A stretch of 64,000 nucleotides of DNA from positions 13,498,501-13,562,500 of the forward strand of contig BSBM01000994.1 in NCBI GenBank assembly GCA_027924585.1, in the 5' to 3' direction. The stretch is from Larix kaempferi. Lineage: Eukaryota > Streptophyta > Pinopsida > Pinales > Pinaceae. The translations under genes were made by a program, and so were the position numbers. The notes under the pieces are model-generated. The model was not told the origin of the DNA. It ran no database searches and saw only the letters and a list, made by a program, of their open reading frames with translations. Positions 45,736 through 57,847 of this stretch are shown piece by piece (the stretch's first letter is position 1; each line of letters starts with the position of its first letter).

Positions 45736-48700
45736 TGTAATACCCCCAAGGATTTTGAATTATTTGATTAAGTATTTTTATTTGAGAAATAGTCTCCAGC
45801 TTTTATTTTTTAAAAGAGTTATAAAAATCTATGATACCAAAATACTCACACTCATGTGGGTGAATATTATGGACAATAAATATTATTTTATTAATAAAAA
45901 TAGACACTTGGAGCCACCGGTTAAAAGAGGGGACACCATCATAAGACAACAAACAAGTGGAAATCAAACAAGATATTTGATATCAATCAAATCCAAGTCA
46001 AAAGCTCAGCAAGATGATGATATCCACAATTATTAGTATCAAGAGATCAAATTGAGATTTGATTGAGATGGCACAAGACCTGGAAAAAAATTATATAAAA
46101 GTGCACTGAGGAGACATAGGATGTTGTGTGGTCCATAGAGATAATTGTTTCTATGTGGAAAGTGTGATGTCGAGTACTCTCTCTCTCTCTCTATTTAGAA
46201 AGTCCATATTTTGAATCTACTATAGAATTTTGTGAACATTCTGCATTTAGATTGGCTTAGATGAGTTCATTTTTTTATGGTGGCGGTCCATCTCGAGGGT
46301 GAATTTCAACAAGTAAGCATGGTTGTCCTATTCTACACTTGGGAGGAACTGGGAACCTCCAACTGTGTTATCGGTCAAATTAGCACTTCTCTGTCTATGA
46401 TCATATTGTCTTATCGATCACACAAAAGGACACTACAGATGGAAGAACTTATTTGACCATAGATGATTTGGAGCTGAATCCTTACACCTTCAGCTTAAAA
46501 AGTTATCTTTTCTAACACCTTCACCATAAATCCACGACTCCTATACTTGACACATTGCGAGTCACTCACGGGTATCCATACTAATAACGCGTGGGTCAAT
46601 TAAAAAGATGTACTCATGAGTTGCGGAGCTCACATGCTGCGAGTAACTCTCAAGTTTCTAGATTTCATAGTTGTGGGTGTCTTAAGGAAATTTTAAAAAA
46701 TATATTAAAAACACTAATTGGGATTAGTTGAGTCAAGTATTCCAACTTCCCCAACTTCCCAATTCAACTTCCTTTCGAAACCAACCCTACTTGCTTTTCC
46801 ATAAATGCAAGAGGAGGCCATGAGAAAGGGACCAATTATAGATAGCTATTTTTATGCTGAAGAAATTCCAATTCAAGAAAGAGTAGGAGCCTAGGGCTTG
46901 GTTACGAAGGTGCTTGATGCAGAGTCATGTTTGCTGCTGTGAAGATCAAGCTAAAAGCTTGGACCGACCGTAATAAACAAGGTATATTTTCTCTAAACCT
47001 TGATCTTATTTATTTACAGTAATGCATGTAGAACCCTATGTATCTATCTGTCAAGTCCTTCTATGGTTGTAGTCTCTATCCCCTACTGTAAGGTAAATTC
47101 CCTAACAACAAAGTGTTTTCCCCCTTTTATTCCAAGTAAGTTGGCTTATTCTATGTTTGTTTAACTATGTGATTAACTGTACAGTTTAATTCGGTTAAAT
47201 ATTCATTTTATGGACTATACGGAAAAAAATACATGTTGTGTTATTAACTATTTTGGAGAACTACCACCTTCATAATGATAGACTTATTGTATTTTATAAA
47301 TGGTTAATTTATCTATTCTAGTGAGTTGCTTTAGCAATTTTATATTTAAGAGTTTGTTTATCAGAATTGTTGTCTGCAAGACATGATTAGTATAGATAGT
47401 TTATTCCTTATACTTTTAGCATTTTAACTGTACTTGATAGTAAGAAGGTGATTAAATTAAATTCTTAAGACTATATTACAATCTTTGACAACCATTGTTA
47501 AGGTAACTATATATACAATCCTTTTGTTCACATAAGATAAACACCATATCAATAATTGTAGTAGTTAAGTAAAAATATGGAATTCCATTGATAGATACAG
47601 AGATCATAAATAGCTACATAAACTCCTTAGAGTTTAACTGTACAACTCCTTACGCAACTATTATCCAGGTTATGGATTAACTCGCCCATAGGAGGCATGT
47701 TAATATGCTAATAATAGTAATGGGGATGCAAGCCAAAAGGCTAGCAATTATGACTGAAATTTATTCACCATAATAAAAGATAAAAATTCATAGGGTATTT
47801 CTAAACGCTAATATAAGTTAGCTAAATTTACCATATGAATTGTAGGGTTGACTTCGGATACTGTATCGACATGTTCAATCATAAAATACAAAAAGAAAAT
47901 ATAAGCTTATGACATAATGGAGTTTTGTTGGTGATATTTTAAGATAGTCCTATTATATAAGTATGGACGAAGGCCTTAAGACTGGACTCATATGAGATAG
48001 ATTTCGAAGTAGGAGTACTGTAGAAATTTACACGAATAACATCATAATCATTAACAAGAAACACACGGAGAGCAACACAATCATTGCACTCATTTTTACA
48101 AAAATCAACCCATACAGGAAAAAAAAACCATGTTATATTTAAAGCAAAACCGATATATTTAATCAAATTGCTTTAACAGCTTCACAAGAAGAGGAGGCCA
48201 TTACTCTCCTTAGAGAGAAAACTTGATGTCTCTACAATATTAATAAAGGATTACATTATGTCATAAAAAAACCCAATATACTAGGTAAATAATCATATCA
48301 GTGAAACCATAGTCGTATCATTTCCATCACCTAGCAGATACTATGATTCACACCTGGAAAATATCGTTAGCTTGAAACATTCAGCAATGCGCTAGGTCAA
48401 CAATGCATAACAACTGGCCCCTTGTCCAACTCTTGCATTAACAAAGTTACAAAAACCATTAATAACAAAGCATGCTGAAATTTTTATATATAAATAAACA
48501 AAAATGATTAACGGAAGATATTTCACCTATGCGAGATTGCCTCTTCCATGAGTCATGGCGGCCATATCCAAACTTTCAGTGACAAACCTTAGAAAACAGT
48601 AGTAGCATTCATTTTTCTTTAAATGTTTGTTTATCACAACCCAGGAGATTGAGGAAGTCGCGGAGAGAATCACCCTCCTCTCTTCCATCTTGCAAATGAA

Positions 48701-49517
48701 CAAAAGGAAATCATACTTGTTCTTGTATGTCTAAATGTCGTCGGTAAACCCCATATTAACCGATGGTAACCCAAAAAACTAAGGTACAATCAAATCAACC
48801 GATGCCAACTGCTGCAAGGAAATCAATTTCACGGTAGATCAGTTCCTTGGGATTGATCATTGTAGCATAGTTCCATGCCAACGTCGATCTATTATGATCG
48901 ACGGCTTACACAATATAAGTATTCATTACAAAAAATCAAGTAATTAATGAAAAATAGACACGTGAGATCCTTGATCTAGCTACACAGTCCGACAAGTGGT
49001 GGTTTTGGTTTACAGGCGTACCTATATTTAAATCACAGTTAATTTTCTTTCTAAGAAAATGAAACACAATGGGTCATAGCCTGTCACAATCCCTTCAAGC
49101 TTGATGGTCATGTTTAAATTATCTTATGGTTAAAAAATAAATATTGGTTGGGAATCGAAATCGGGATCAAGTTCTTCCATTAAAACCTTTACTTTGACAA
49201 TCATTTCTCCTAAGGGGGTTGTTAGACCTCTGGGTTTTATTTAATCACATCCTTAATCATGTGAATAATATCTAATACATAAACTATGGAACGTGGCACA
49301 CATTGTTAACTTGGTATAATAATAATATAAAAGGGTTAGCATTCTTATACCTTTTGATAGCTAGTTACACATGCAACCTTGGTGATCTATTTAATAACAT
49401 TGGACATAAGTTAGATTATGTATTTTTTCCATATGGGTACAAAAATATGGTTTTATTATTTTGAAATGAAAAGATAAATAAATTTTGTTGTTTTTTATCA
49501 CTTTTTGGCGCGTTACA
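45736..49517. mobile_element. Solo LTR, 3.78 kb, inserted in the family-B integrase
   Basis: It begins TGTAATACCCCCAAGG and ends TTGGCGCGTTACA. The flanking 5-bp repeats CCAGG (45731-45735) and CAAGG (49518-49522) differ by one base. Joining the flanks restores the integrase frame seen in the paralogous copy at about 30060. Inside there is a CT microsatellite near 46176 and no domain-bearing ORF. The TGTAATACC...TTACA ends fit a Ty3/gypsy LTR; it does not visibly match the 4 kb LTRs at 2002 and 11547. Its orientation is uncertain. Confidence 0.75.
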
Positions 49518-49522
49518 CAAGG

Positions 49523-50129
49523 ACTTCTACAACCATTAGACATACTTTTTCAGCGTTGGGAGGAAGTCTCAATGGATTTTATCATAGGTCTACCCAAGTT
49601 AGAAGGAAATAATGTTATTATGGTGGTTGTTGATAGACTCACGAAGTATGCACATTTTTTTCCACTCTCCCACCCTTTTAATGCCAGTACAATAGTTGTT
49701 TCCTTTATGGAAACTGTTCAGAAGTTACATGGAAATCCGAAGATTATTGTAAGTGACAGAAATCTAATTTTCACTAAAAAAAATTGGGTTGAATTATTTT
49801 CTTGTTTGGGTACCCAATTGACTCACTGTTCATCTTATCATCCTAAATATGATGGGAAAACTGAGATAGTGAACAAATATTTGGAAGCCTATATTCATTG
49901 CTTTCTATCTAATAAACACACAGTGGGTGAAATGGTTGTCTTTGGGAGAATGGTGGTACAATACTTAGTTCCATACATCATAAAAAATGTCTCTATTTAT
50001 GGCACTTTATAGGTACCATACTCCATCTATCAGATCTCCATTAAAAGGAAATTCTAAAGTTCAGGCCATGGAAGATCACATAGAGCACCAGCAAGAAGTT
50101 CTCTGGATACTTATCTGAAGGGGAGGGCA
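49523..50129 (+). pseudogene. Family-B integrase core (internal region 3), C-terminus deleted
   Basis: The catalytic core is readable and unbroken for about 160 codons: SMDFIIGLPKLEGNNVIMVV (first Asp), IIVSDRNLIFTKKNW (second Asp) and GKTEIVNKYLEAY (Glu). It stops at 50010-50012. The following sequence has lost roughly 450 bases containing the SH3-like part and chromodomain: HIEHQQEVLWIL-like sequence (about 50075-50110) joins straight to the polypurine tract GAAGGGGAGGGCA and LTR 3. Confidence 0.8.
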
Positions 50130-50470
50130 TGTTAAGCCTTAAATGTGGGAACATCCCCCCCTATATGGTTGTGCATTACATTAGTTTTGATGTCATATTT
50201 GGGCCATTAGTTGTAATTGTCATTTGTATGGTTATATTAGTTATGTCAACTTGGGTCAGTGAGTTGTAATTGTACCTTTTAATCTCCTATATATAGGAAG
50301 GGCATATTTTCATTTGAGCATTGTGTCTTGTGTACTTAGTACATTGTATAATGAGGTTTCCCCTTGAAGAGACTTTATATTCATCTATTTTATTCACTGA
50401 GGGCATGGAGTACTCCTTGTGGTCTATTTCTCCTCTTTTCATGCCCTTTTTGGAAAGTTGTTTCTTAACA
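50130..50470 (+). repeat. Family-B LTR 3 (341 bp)
   Basis: The LTR runs from TGTTAAGCCTTAAATGTGGG to TTTCTTAACA, with a TATA-like CCTATATATAGG near 50286. The drifted primer site TTTGGCATCAAAGC follows at 50471. It is shared by internal regions 3 and 4. Confidence 0.87.
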
Positions 50471-52035
50471 TTTGGCATCAAAGCTTGGACGCTTCCAGAA
50501 CAAGTCATCATCGCATTTTTGCTATATATATTTTTTTCTATAGTGTTTCAAATAGTGAATATCAGAACCCATTTATAGAATAGGCTAAAGTATCTTTGGT
50601 CAAAGTTCCATATCTTGAGTCATTACAAGTTTGGAGCTATACCCTCGGGAAATTAGGGTTTCTGACTATCCCAAAAGATAGTCTCAAACATGTGTTCTAG
50701 GGAAAATTGTTATATATGGAGCATGCAAGATCCAAATAGAGTGAGACTAGTTGAATAGAAAGAAGTTAGACCAAAGTATATGTGCTAGAAATTTCAAAAT
50801 CATATTCACAAAATTGGATATGTTCCAAGGCGTACACTCTCAGTCTTCTAAAAAGGGAAAAAATAACAAGTGTTCGGAAAATTGTCACAACTCTTTTTTG
50901 GAACATCCAAATTCAATGAGAAATATGGCATCAGAAAGAGGAAATATCAGGATACCATGGGACATGGTTTGACAATTAGAGGGACTGAAGTTTTAGGATT
51001 TTCTAAGTCTTCAAATCAAGGTTGGAAAAAGGTACACCATTTTAAATTTTGAGATAGCTTTTGGTAGAAGGATCAATTTGAGGTGAAACTGTTCAGAACT
51101 TACATGGAAACTGTTCAAAAGTTACATGGAAATCCACAGATTATTGTAAGTAATAGAAATCTAATTTTCACTATAAAAAATTTGGACTGAATTATTTTCT
51201 TGTTTGGGTACTCAATTGGATTACAATTCATCTTACCATCCTCAATCTGATGGGAAAACTGAGATAGTGAACAAATTTTTGGAAAGCTATATTCATTGAT
51301 TTACATTTGATAAACAAACACAGAGTGTGAAATGGTTTTATTTGGAAGAATGGTGGTACAATATTGCCTTCCATACATCATAAAAAATGTCTCCATTTAT
51401 GGCACTTTAAGGGTACCAACATCTTTCTATCACATTTCCCTTAAAAAGAAAATATAAAGTTCAAGCTGTGGGAGATCACATAGAGCACTAGAAAGAAGTT
51501 CTCTAGATACTTAAGTACAACTTGGCTATGTAAAACAAAAAGATGAAAAACAAGCTAATCAACATCACTGTGAAAGGAGTTTCGAAGAAGGGGATTGGGT
51601 ATTTCTGAGGCTACAACCTTATAAGCATATGTCCCTCAAGCAACTAAATAAGCAAAATAATTTAGCACATAATTATTATGGTCCTTATAAAGTGTTGCAG
51701 AAGATTGATAGTATGGATTACAAATTGGAGCTCCCTTCATCTTCAAGAGTACATAAAGTTTTCCATGTTTCTTGCTTAAAGAATGTAACATGAGACAAGA
51801 TCACAATTCAAATAATCTTGCCTGAGGTTGATGAAGAAGGAAAAGTCATATTAGAACATTAACAAATCACTGGAGCAAGGACCAAATAGCTACAAAATCA
51901 GGATATTACTAAGTACCTCATCAAGTGGAAGAACTTACTAGTTTAATATTCGACATTGGAAGATGATTCCTTCATACATAAGCATCTGCAACTAATCAAG
52001 CATTGAGGAAAATAATTTTATGAAGGGGAGGGTCA
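50471..52035 (+). pseudogene. Family-B internal region 4: leader fused to integrase end by deletion
   Basis: The leader (50471-51085) matches the other family-B leaders up to GATCAATTTGAGGTGAA. It then jumps directly to integrase sequence (LHGNPQIIVSNRN-like, about 51115-51160), so gag, protease, RT and RNase H are missing. At the junction a 22-bp unit is duplicated in tandem (51088-51109 and 51110-51131). The integrase C-terminus and a decayed chromodomain (about 51860-52005) follow, then the polypurine tract GAAGGGGAGGGTCA. Confidence 0.82.
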
Positions 52036-52386
52036 TGTTAAGCCCTAAATGTGGGAACATTCTCCCCTATATATTGGTCCATTACATTAGTTTTGATGCC
52101 ATCTTTAGTGCATTAGTTGTAATTGTCATTAGTATGGTTATATTAATTATGCCATCTTCTCTCAGTGAGTTGTAATTGTACCTCTTAATCACCTATATAT
52201 AAGAAGGCAATGGTTTCATTTGAGCATGTTGTCATGTCTTGTCTTGTGTACTTAGTACATTGTATAAGGAGTTTCCCCCCTCGAAGAGGCTTTCTATTCA
52301 TCAATTTTTTTCATTAAAAATGTGGAGTACTACTTCGGGTATATTTATGCTCTTTTCATGCTCTTTTTTGAAATTTATTGCTTACA
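52036..52386 (+). repeat. Family-B LTR 4 (351 bp), right end of the tandem array
   Basis: The LTR runs from TGTTAAGCCCTAAATGTGGG to ATTGCTTACA, with CCTATATATAAG near 52192 and the TTTCCCCCCTCGAAGAGG block near 52271. No primer site or leader follows; the next bases are A/T-rich unrelated sequence, so this is the right edge of the array. Confidence 0.85.
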
Positions 52387-53520
52387 AATTTTTAAAATAG
52401 AATTTTTTTATGTATAAAAAATTGAAATAAAAAAATATATTTTAAGAAAAAGAAATTTGATCTTCCCCATTAAATTTTTTTATGTAAAATGTAAAATTCA
52501 TTGCTTGATAAAGCTAAACATTTATACCTATAACTTGTTGTTGTTAGGAAAAGTGTTCTTATAGGAGGGGAAAGACTACCAACATACTAGGGTCAGTGCA
52601 AGCTAATGAGGGTCACTTTTGGCACGTTAGACGCAATAGAAAACTGAAAAAGCAGGCATCCCTCAACTTACTTGGATTTTTTTATTTACTTACAGAAAAT
52701 ATCTTGCATTGAGTAAAAAAGATGAAATGTAGGAAATTGAATCACGTTTCTGAATATATAACTTTTATGTATTGAAAATTTGCATAGCTATGTCAAGTTT
52801 CATTTTTCCTAATAGACACTTTTTATTTTTCAAGCAAATGATAAGGTATATGTTTTTGTGGGTAGAGCCTTTGAGGGCCTAAATGATGGAATCAAGATAC
52901 AAAAATCGGCATGCATGTAGAGAACACATAGCACTTGTGCGCCATTATTTTTCGAAAATTAAATTAGTAATTTTATAATTTTTTTATAATTGTCTAAGTG
53001 ATCAAACCTTGAAAATAGTACCTCTTTTGTGGGTAGAGCCTTTGAAGGTCTTAATGCAAAAATCTTGAAATGGGTTTTTTATAGAACGTGGAGGTTAGTG
53101 TCCTCTTGTGCACCATACAATTTTTTTTTGAAATGATTGAGAATTGAAAAAGTTATGGAAGAAACACTAACAGTGTGTTTCACGAGTTAAGGAGGTAGGA
53201 CAGAAAAGAAATTGAAAGAAAATAGGAAAAATTAATATTTTAAAATAAAAGTTACATATTTGGAATCTGCAGAAAAAATGCTATTTGTGTCTAAGATTTC
53301 GTCAAAAATGACTCTGTGTAGCATATTGTAACGAGTGGCTAAGCACAGGCTTCTCCAGAAACTGGAAGAAATACCCAATTAGCTTTGGTTTTTCATTAAC
53401 ATAGCACAGGTTTGGAATTACCGAAGCAAACTCCAAAGCATACACATAGGATTATTGTTGACATGTGAGCATGTGACTCGGCCTGTTTAAATTCAAAAAT
53501 ATTGCCGCGCTTTTAGATTT
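52387..53520. other. Non-coding A/T-rich spacer with a 171-bp duplication
   Basis: No gene is seen. GGTAGAGCCTTTGA at 52861 and 53032 starts two diverged copies, about 171 bases apart, that share a CTTGTGC(G/A)CCAT block. Confidence 0.65.
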
Positions 53521-53650
53521 AAATAACGCGTACGCGTTATATAACTAAATAACGCGTTCGCGTTATATCAATACTTAACGCGTACGCATTATATAACTAC
53601 ATAACACGTACGCGTTATATAGTTACAAAACGCGCTCGCGTTATTCAAAT
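53521..53650. repeat. CpG-rich palindrome array, five copies of about 26 bp
   Basis: Units are centred on near-perfect palindromes such as AACGCGTACGCGTT (53525-53538), with variants at about 53550, 53577, 53603 and 53628, separated by ATATAACTA-type spacers. The unit type recurs at 57353-57428. See the findings for the flanking arrangement. Confidence 0.85.
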
Positions 53651-53689
53651 CATAAAATACATGTTTAATACTTGAGAAAGAGGGGGTGT

Positions 53690-54419
53690 GGAAGTCAAGG
53701 GAATTTTTGTTTAATATTTTAGAAAGGGTGGGGAAGGGTCAAGGGAATCTATGGTTAATATTTAATAGGGGTGGGAAAGGGTCAAGGGCTTAGAAGTATG
53801 TTGGAAGCTTGAGTGGGGAGAGATGAAGGGAATGAGAACATGATGGGCTACAGGGGGTGAAGGGAAGTGGATCTTGAGAGCACTATTAGGAGTAGAATAG
53901 GTTCTGAAGAGGTATAGGGTTAGAAGTTGAAAGTGAGACTTGAGTGACAAGGGGGAATGGATGGAGGCAAGGGGGATGTGAGAGAGAAATAAAGAATACA
54001 AGGGGGGGAGAGACATAGAGCGAGGGAGGGAGAGGGACAATGGGGAGGAATGGATTTGGAGGGAGTGAGAGATAGATGGGGATAGAACGAAATAAGAGAT
54101 AGGAAGGGAGGGACAGAAAGTGTTGGTGGGAGACATGCAGAGAGTGGTGGCGATGGAGAGAGAGGGAGTGATGGAGAGATTGGGATAGGTTGAGGGAAAG
54201 ATGAGGGAGGGATAGAAGGTGAGAGACATGCGATGAGAGAGGGAGGGAGAGAAGGTAGTGTGAGGGATGGAGGGAGAAAGTTGGAGATAGATATGGATGG
54301 AGGGGGGATGGGTTTGAGAATGGAAAGTGACATAATGTGTGTGTATGTGTGTGTGTTTGAGAGAGAGAGAGAGAGAGAGAGATTGATGGTTGGGGAGAGA
54401 GAGACTAGAGGGAGTTGTG
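53690..54419. repeat. Purine-rich (GGGA/GAGAG) tract with GT and GA microsatellites
   Basis: About 730 bases strongly biased to G and A on the plus strand, with a TGTGTGTATGTGTG run (about 54336) and a (GA)n run (about 54360-54382). The 259-codon minus-strand ORF here is low-complexity and not a gene. Confidence 0.8.
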
Positions 54420-54495
54420 AGCATCATATTCTCCATCAACATCATATTCTTCATCATCATCATCTTCATGACCATCATCGTCATCATCAACATCT

Positions 54496-54526
<31 letters not shown>

Positions 54527-55308
54527 CATATTCCTCATCAAATCAACATCTCCATCATCATTATCATCATCATGATCATCATCTAAACATGACCACCACC
54601 ATCATCATCAATATCTTCATCATCATCACCATCACCATCATCATCAAAATCTTCATCGTCATCACCATCACCATCACCATCAAGATATTCATCATCATTG
54701 TCATCTCTAGGTTCCCCATCAACATCAACATCTCCATCATCATCATCTTCATCATCATCATCATCTTCATCACCATCATCATCATCATCAACATCTTCAT
54801 CATCATCACCATCATTATCATCATCATCATCTTCCTTGAATCAGATCAACATATCCATCATGTCACCATCATCTTCTTCATCATCATCTAAACATCACCA
54901 TCACCATCACCATCATCATCATCATCTTCATCATCATTACCATCACCATCATCATCAACATCTTCATTTTCATCACCATCATCATCATCATCAATGGCAT
55001 TTGTAGGTTCCTCATCAACATCTCCATCATTATCATCTTCTCCATCATCATCATCTTCATCACCATCCTCATCAGCATCAACATCTTCATCATCATCACC
55101 ATAATCATCATCTTCATCGTCATCAGGTCAACATCTCCATCATCATCATCTTATTCATCATCTTCACCATCATCATCATCATCATCATCTTCATCGCCAT
55201 CTCCATCATCTTCAACATCTCCATCATCATCACCATCACCATCATCATCATCTTCATGACCATAAACATCTTCATCATCATTGTCATCTCCCCCTTCCTC
55301 ATCAACAT

Positions 55309-55340
<32 letters not shown>

Positions 55341-55377
55341 CCATTTGAACATCACCATCACCATCATCGTCAACATC

Positions 55378-55414
<37 letters not shown>

Positions 55415-55614
55415 GCAGCAGCATCAGCATCATCATCAAAATCTTCATCGTCATCACCATCACCATCTTCATCATCATTGTCATCTCTAGGTTCCCCATC
55501 AACACATCTCCATCATCGTCATCTTCATCATCATCATCATCTTCATCACCATCATCATCGTCATCTTCTTCATCATCATCACCTTCATCACCATCATCAT
55601 CGTCATCAACATCT

Positions 55615-55645
<31 letters not shown>

Positions 55646-55692
55646 CTTCCTCATCAGATCAACATCTCCATCATGTCACCATCATCTTCATC

Positions 55693-55742
<50 letters not shown>

Positions 55743-56098
55743 TACCAACACCATCATCATCAACATCTTCATCGTCATCACCATCATCATTGGCATCTGT
55801 AGGTTCCTCATCAACATCTCCATCATCATCATCATTGGCATCTGCAGGTTCCTCATCAACATATCCATCATGATCTTCTGAACATCATCATGATCATCAT
55901 CTAAACATCACCATCGCCATCATCGTCAACATCTTCATCATCATCGCCATCAGCATCATCATCAAAATCTTCATCATCATCACTGTCACCATCTTCATCA
56001 TCATTGTCATTTCTAGGTTCCCCATCAACACATCTCCATCATCATCATCTTCTTCATCATCATCATCTTCATCACCATCATCATCGTCATCAACATCT

Positions 56099-56129
<31 letters not shown>

Positions 56130-56910
56130 CTTCCTCATCAGATCAACATCTCCATCATGTCACCATCATCTTCATCTTCATCATCATCATCATCATTACT
56201 AGCACCATCATCATCAGCATCTTCATCGTCATCACCATCATCATTGGCATCTATAGGTTCCTCATCAACATCTCCATCATCATCATCATTGGCATCTGCA
56301 GGTTCCTCATCAACATATCCATCATTGTCATTTTCTCCATCATCATCACCATCATCACCATCATGATCTTCTGAACATCATCATGATCATCATCTAAACA
56401 TCACCATCACCATCATCGTCAACATCTTCATCATCATCGCCATCAGCATCATCATCAAAATCTTCATCATCATCACCATCACCATCACCATCACCATCTT
56501 CATCATCATTGTCATCTCTAGGTTCCCCATCAACACAACATCTCCATCATCATCATCTTCTTCATCATCATCATCTTCATCTCCATCATCGTCCTCATCA
56601 ACATCTTCATCATCATCACCATCATCACCATCATCATCATCATCTTCCTCATCAGATAAACATCTCCATCATGTCACCATCATCTTCATCATCATCATCA
56701 TCACCATCATCATCAACATCTTCATCACCATCATCATCAACATCGTCATCATCATCACCATCATCTTCATCAACATTATCATCTTTATCATCTTCATCTG
56801 CATCATGATCATCTTCATTGTCATCACCCTCCTCCTCCTCATCATCTTTATCATCTTCATCTACATCATGATCATCTTCATTGTCATCACCCTCCTCCTC
56901 CTCATCATCT
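54420..56910. repeat. Imperfect (ATC)n microsatellite, about 2.5 kb, with higher-order units
   Basis: Nearly all of the stretch is CAT/CAA/CTT/CAC triplets. A larger unit recurs: the phrase AGGTTCCCCATCAACA appears at about 54709, 55489, 56015 and 56520, and GGCATCTGTAGGTTCCTCAT-like sequence occurs between. Unit spacing is about 0.5 kb for the last three. Ser/His/Ile-rich or Met-rich ORFs on both strands are artefacts of the triplet repeat. Confidence 0.92.
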
Positions 56911-56939
56911 TGTGCACTTATGCACTTAGGGATTAATGT

Positions 56940-57245
56940 TTATAAGAGGGTCTAAAGGCCTTTATGGGGGAGGGGCTCTAGGAACAAGGTAAGACAGAGA
57001 GGGCAGGGGGGAGGGATAAAGGCGTAGAGGGTTAGTGATTAAGGGAGAAGAAGGGAGAGAGTGCTATAGGGAGGGATAATGACGAAGATAAAGAGAAGGT
57101 GGAGAGATGGAGAGTGGGGTGGTAGAGACATGGCTGAAGGGAGAGAAAGAAACATGAAAGAAACATGTAGGGAGAATGAGGGACAGATATTTAGAAAGAG
57201 ATAGGGGGTATCTAGGGATTATTGGGAGAGAGCTAGAGGGTATTA
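56940..57245. repeat. Second purine-rich tract
   Basis: Again G/A-biased (GGGAGAGAG-type sequence), mirroring the tract at 53690-54419 on the other side of the microsatellite and on the same strand. No gene is seen. Confidence 0.75.
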
Positions 57246-57352
57246 AACCATACAAAACATTTGTTTTGTATGCAACCATATAAATTATTAGTTTTCCTTG
57301 ATTTTGTTCGTTGCCCTAGCCGTGCACCTAACCTATCTATTGTGCTTGACTA

Positions 57353-57428
57353 TATCGCATTCGCGTTTTTTCACTACATATCACGCACGCGTTTTGTATT
57401 TCTATAACACGTACGCGTTTTGTAACTC
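57353..57428. repeat. Second CpG-rich palindrome array, three copies of about 25 bp
   Basis: Units TATCGCATTCGCGTTTT, TATCACGCACGCGTTTT and TAACACGTACGCGTTTT at about 57353, 57378 and 57403 match the unit at 53521-53650. Confidence 0.8.
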
Positions 57429-57847
57429 TAGAAATAATGGCCTATTGCTGTCCGAGAGCAACTTCACTCTGTCCGAACGAAAACAACAATCCCGCGATTT
57501 TTCGAATAGCACGAGCCCGCGTCTGAAAATTTTCACATTCTACACCAACTCCATCATTTTTTTTTATGCAGGTGTAGCATTGAGGACATCTTTCATGGTT
57601 GCTCACTGTGGTGTTGGGTTATATGGCCATATTTGAAGAAAATAATTAGCAAGCTTGAAGAATCTCCAATTGAAGAACACCAAAGATAAGGCCTTTGAAA
57701 GATTCATTTTGCTTAGATTTCAGGAGCACACAAGATAAGATATCAAGCTTCAAGACTAACAAGGAAGAACTTCCATTTGCTTATTATTGAAGAGCTTGTA
57801 ATTGAGGAGCAACAAAAACAAACTATATTGAATTGACCATTGTGGTG
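57429..57847 (+). other. Region upstream of the DDE-like gene, nothing certain
   Basis: No motif-bearing ORF. It may hold the promoter and an intron (a TTTTTTTTTATGCAG acceptor-like site near 57571), but this is unproven. Confidence 0.35.

Noticed and set aside
53521-53650. Possible CRISPR array
   Set aside because: Units are palindromes with only a few bases between them, without unique spacers, in a eukaryotic context.
53762-56860. Many ORFs of 60-260 codons rich in Ser, His, Ile or Met on both strands
   Set aside because: They are translations of the purine tract and the (ATC)n repeat in different frames and have no domain.
57298-57636. 112-codon ORF upstream of the DDE-like gene
   Set aside because: It spans the palindrome array and a non-coding stretch, and has no motif.
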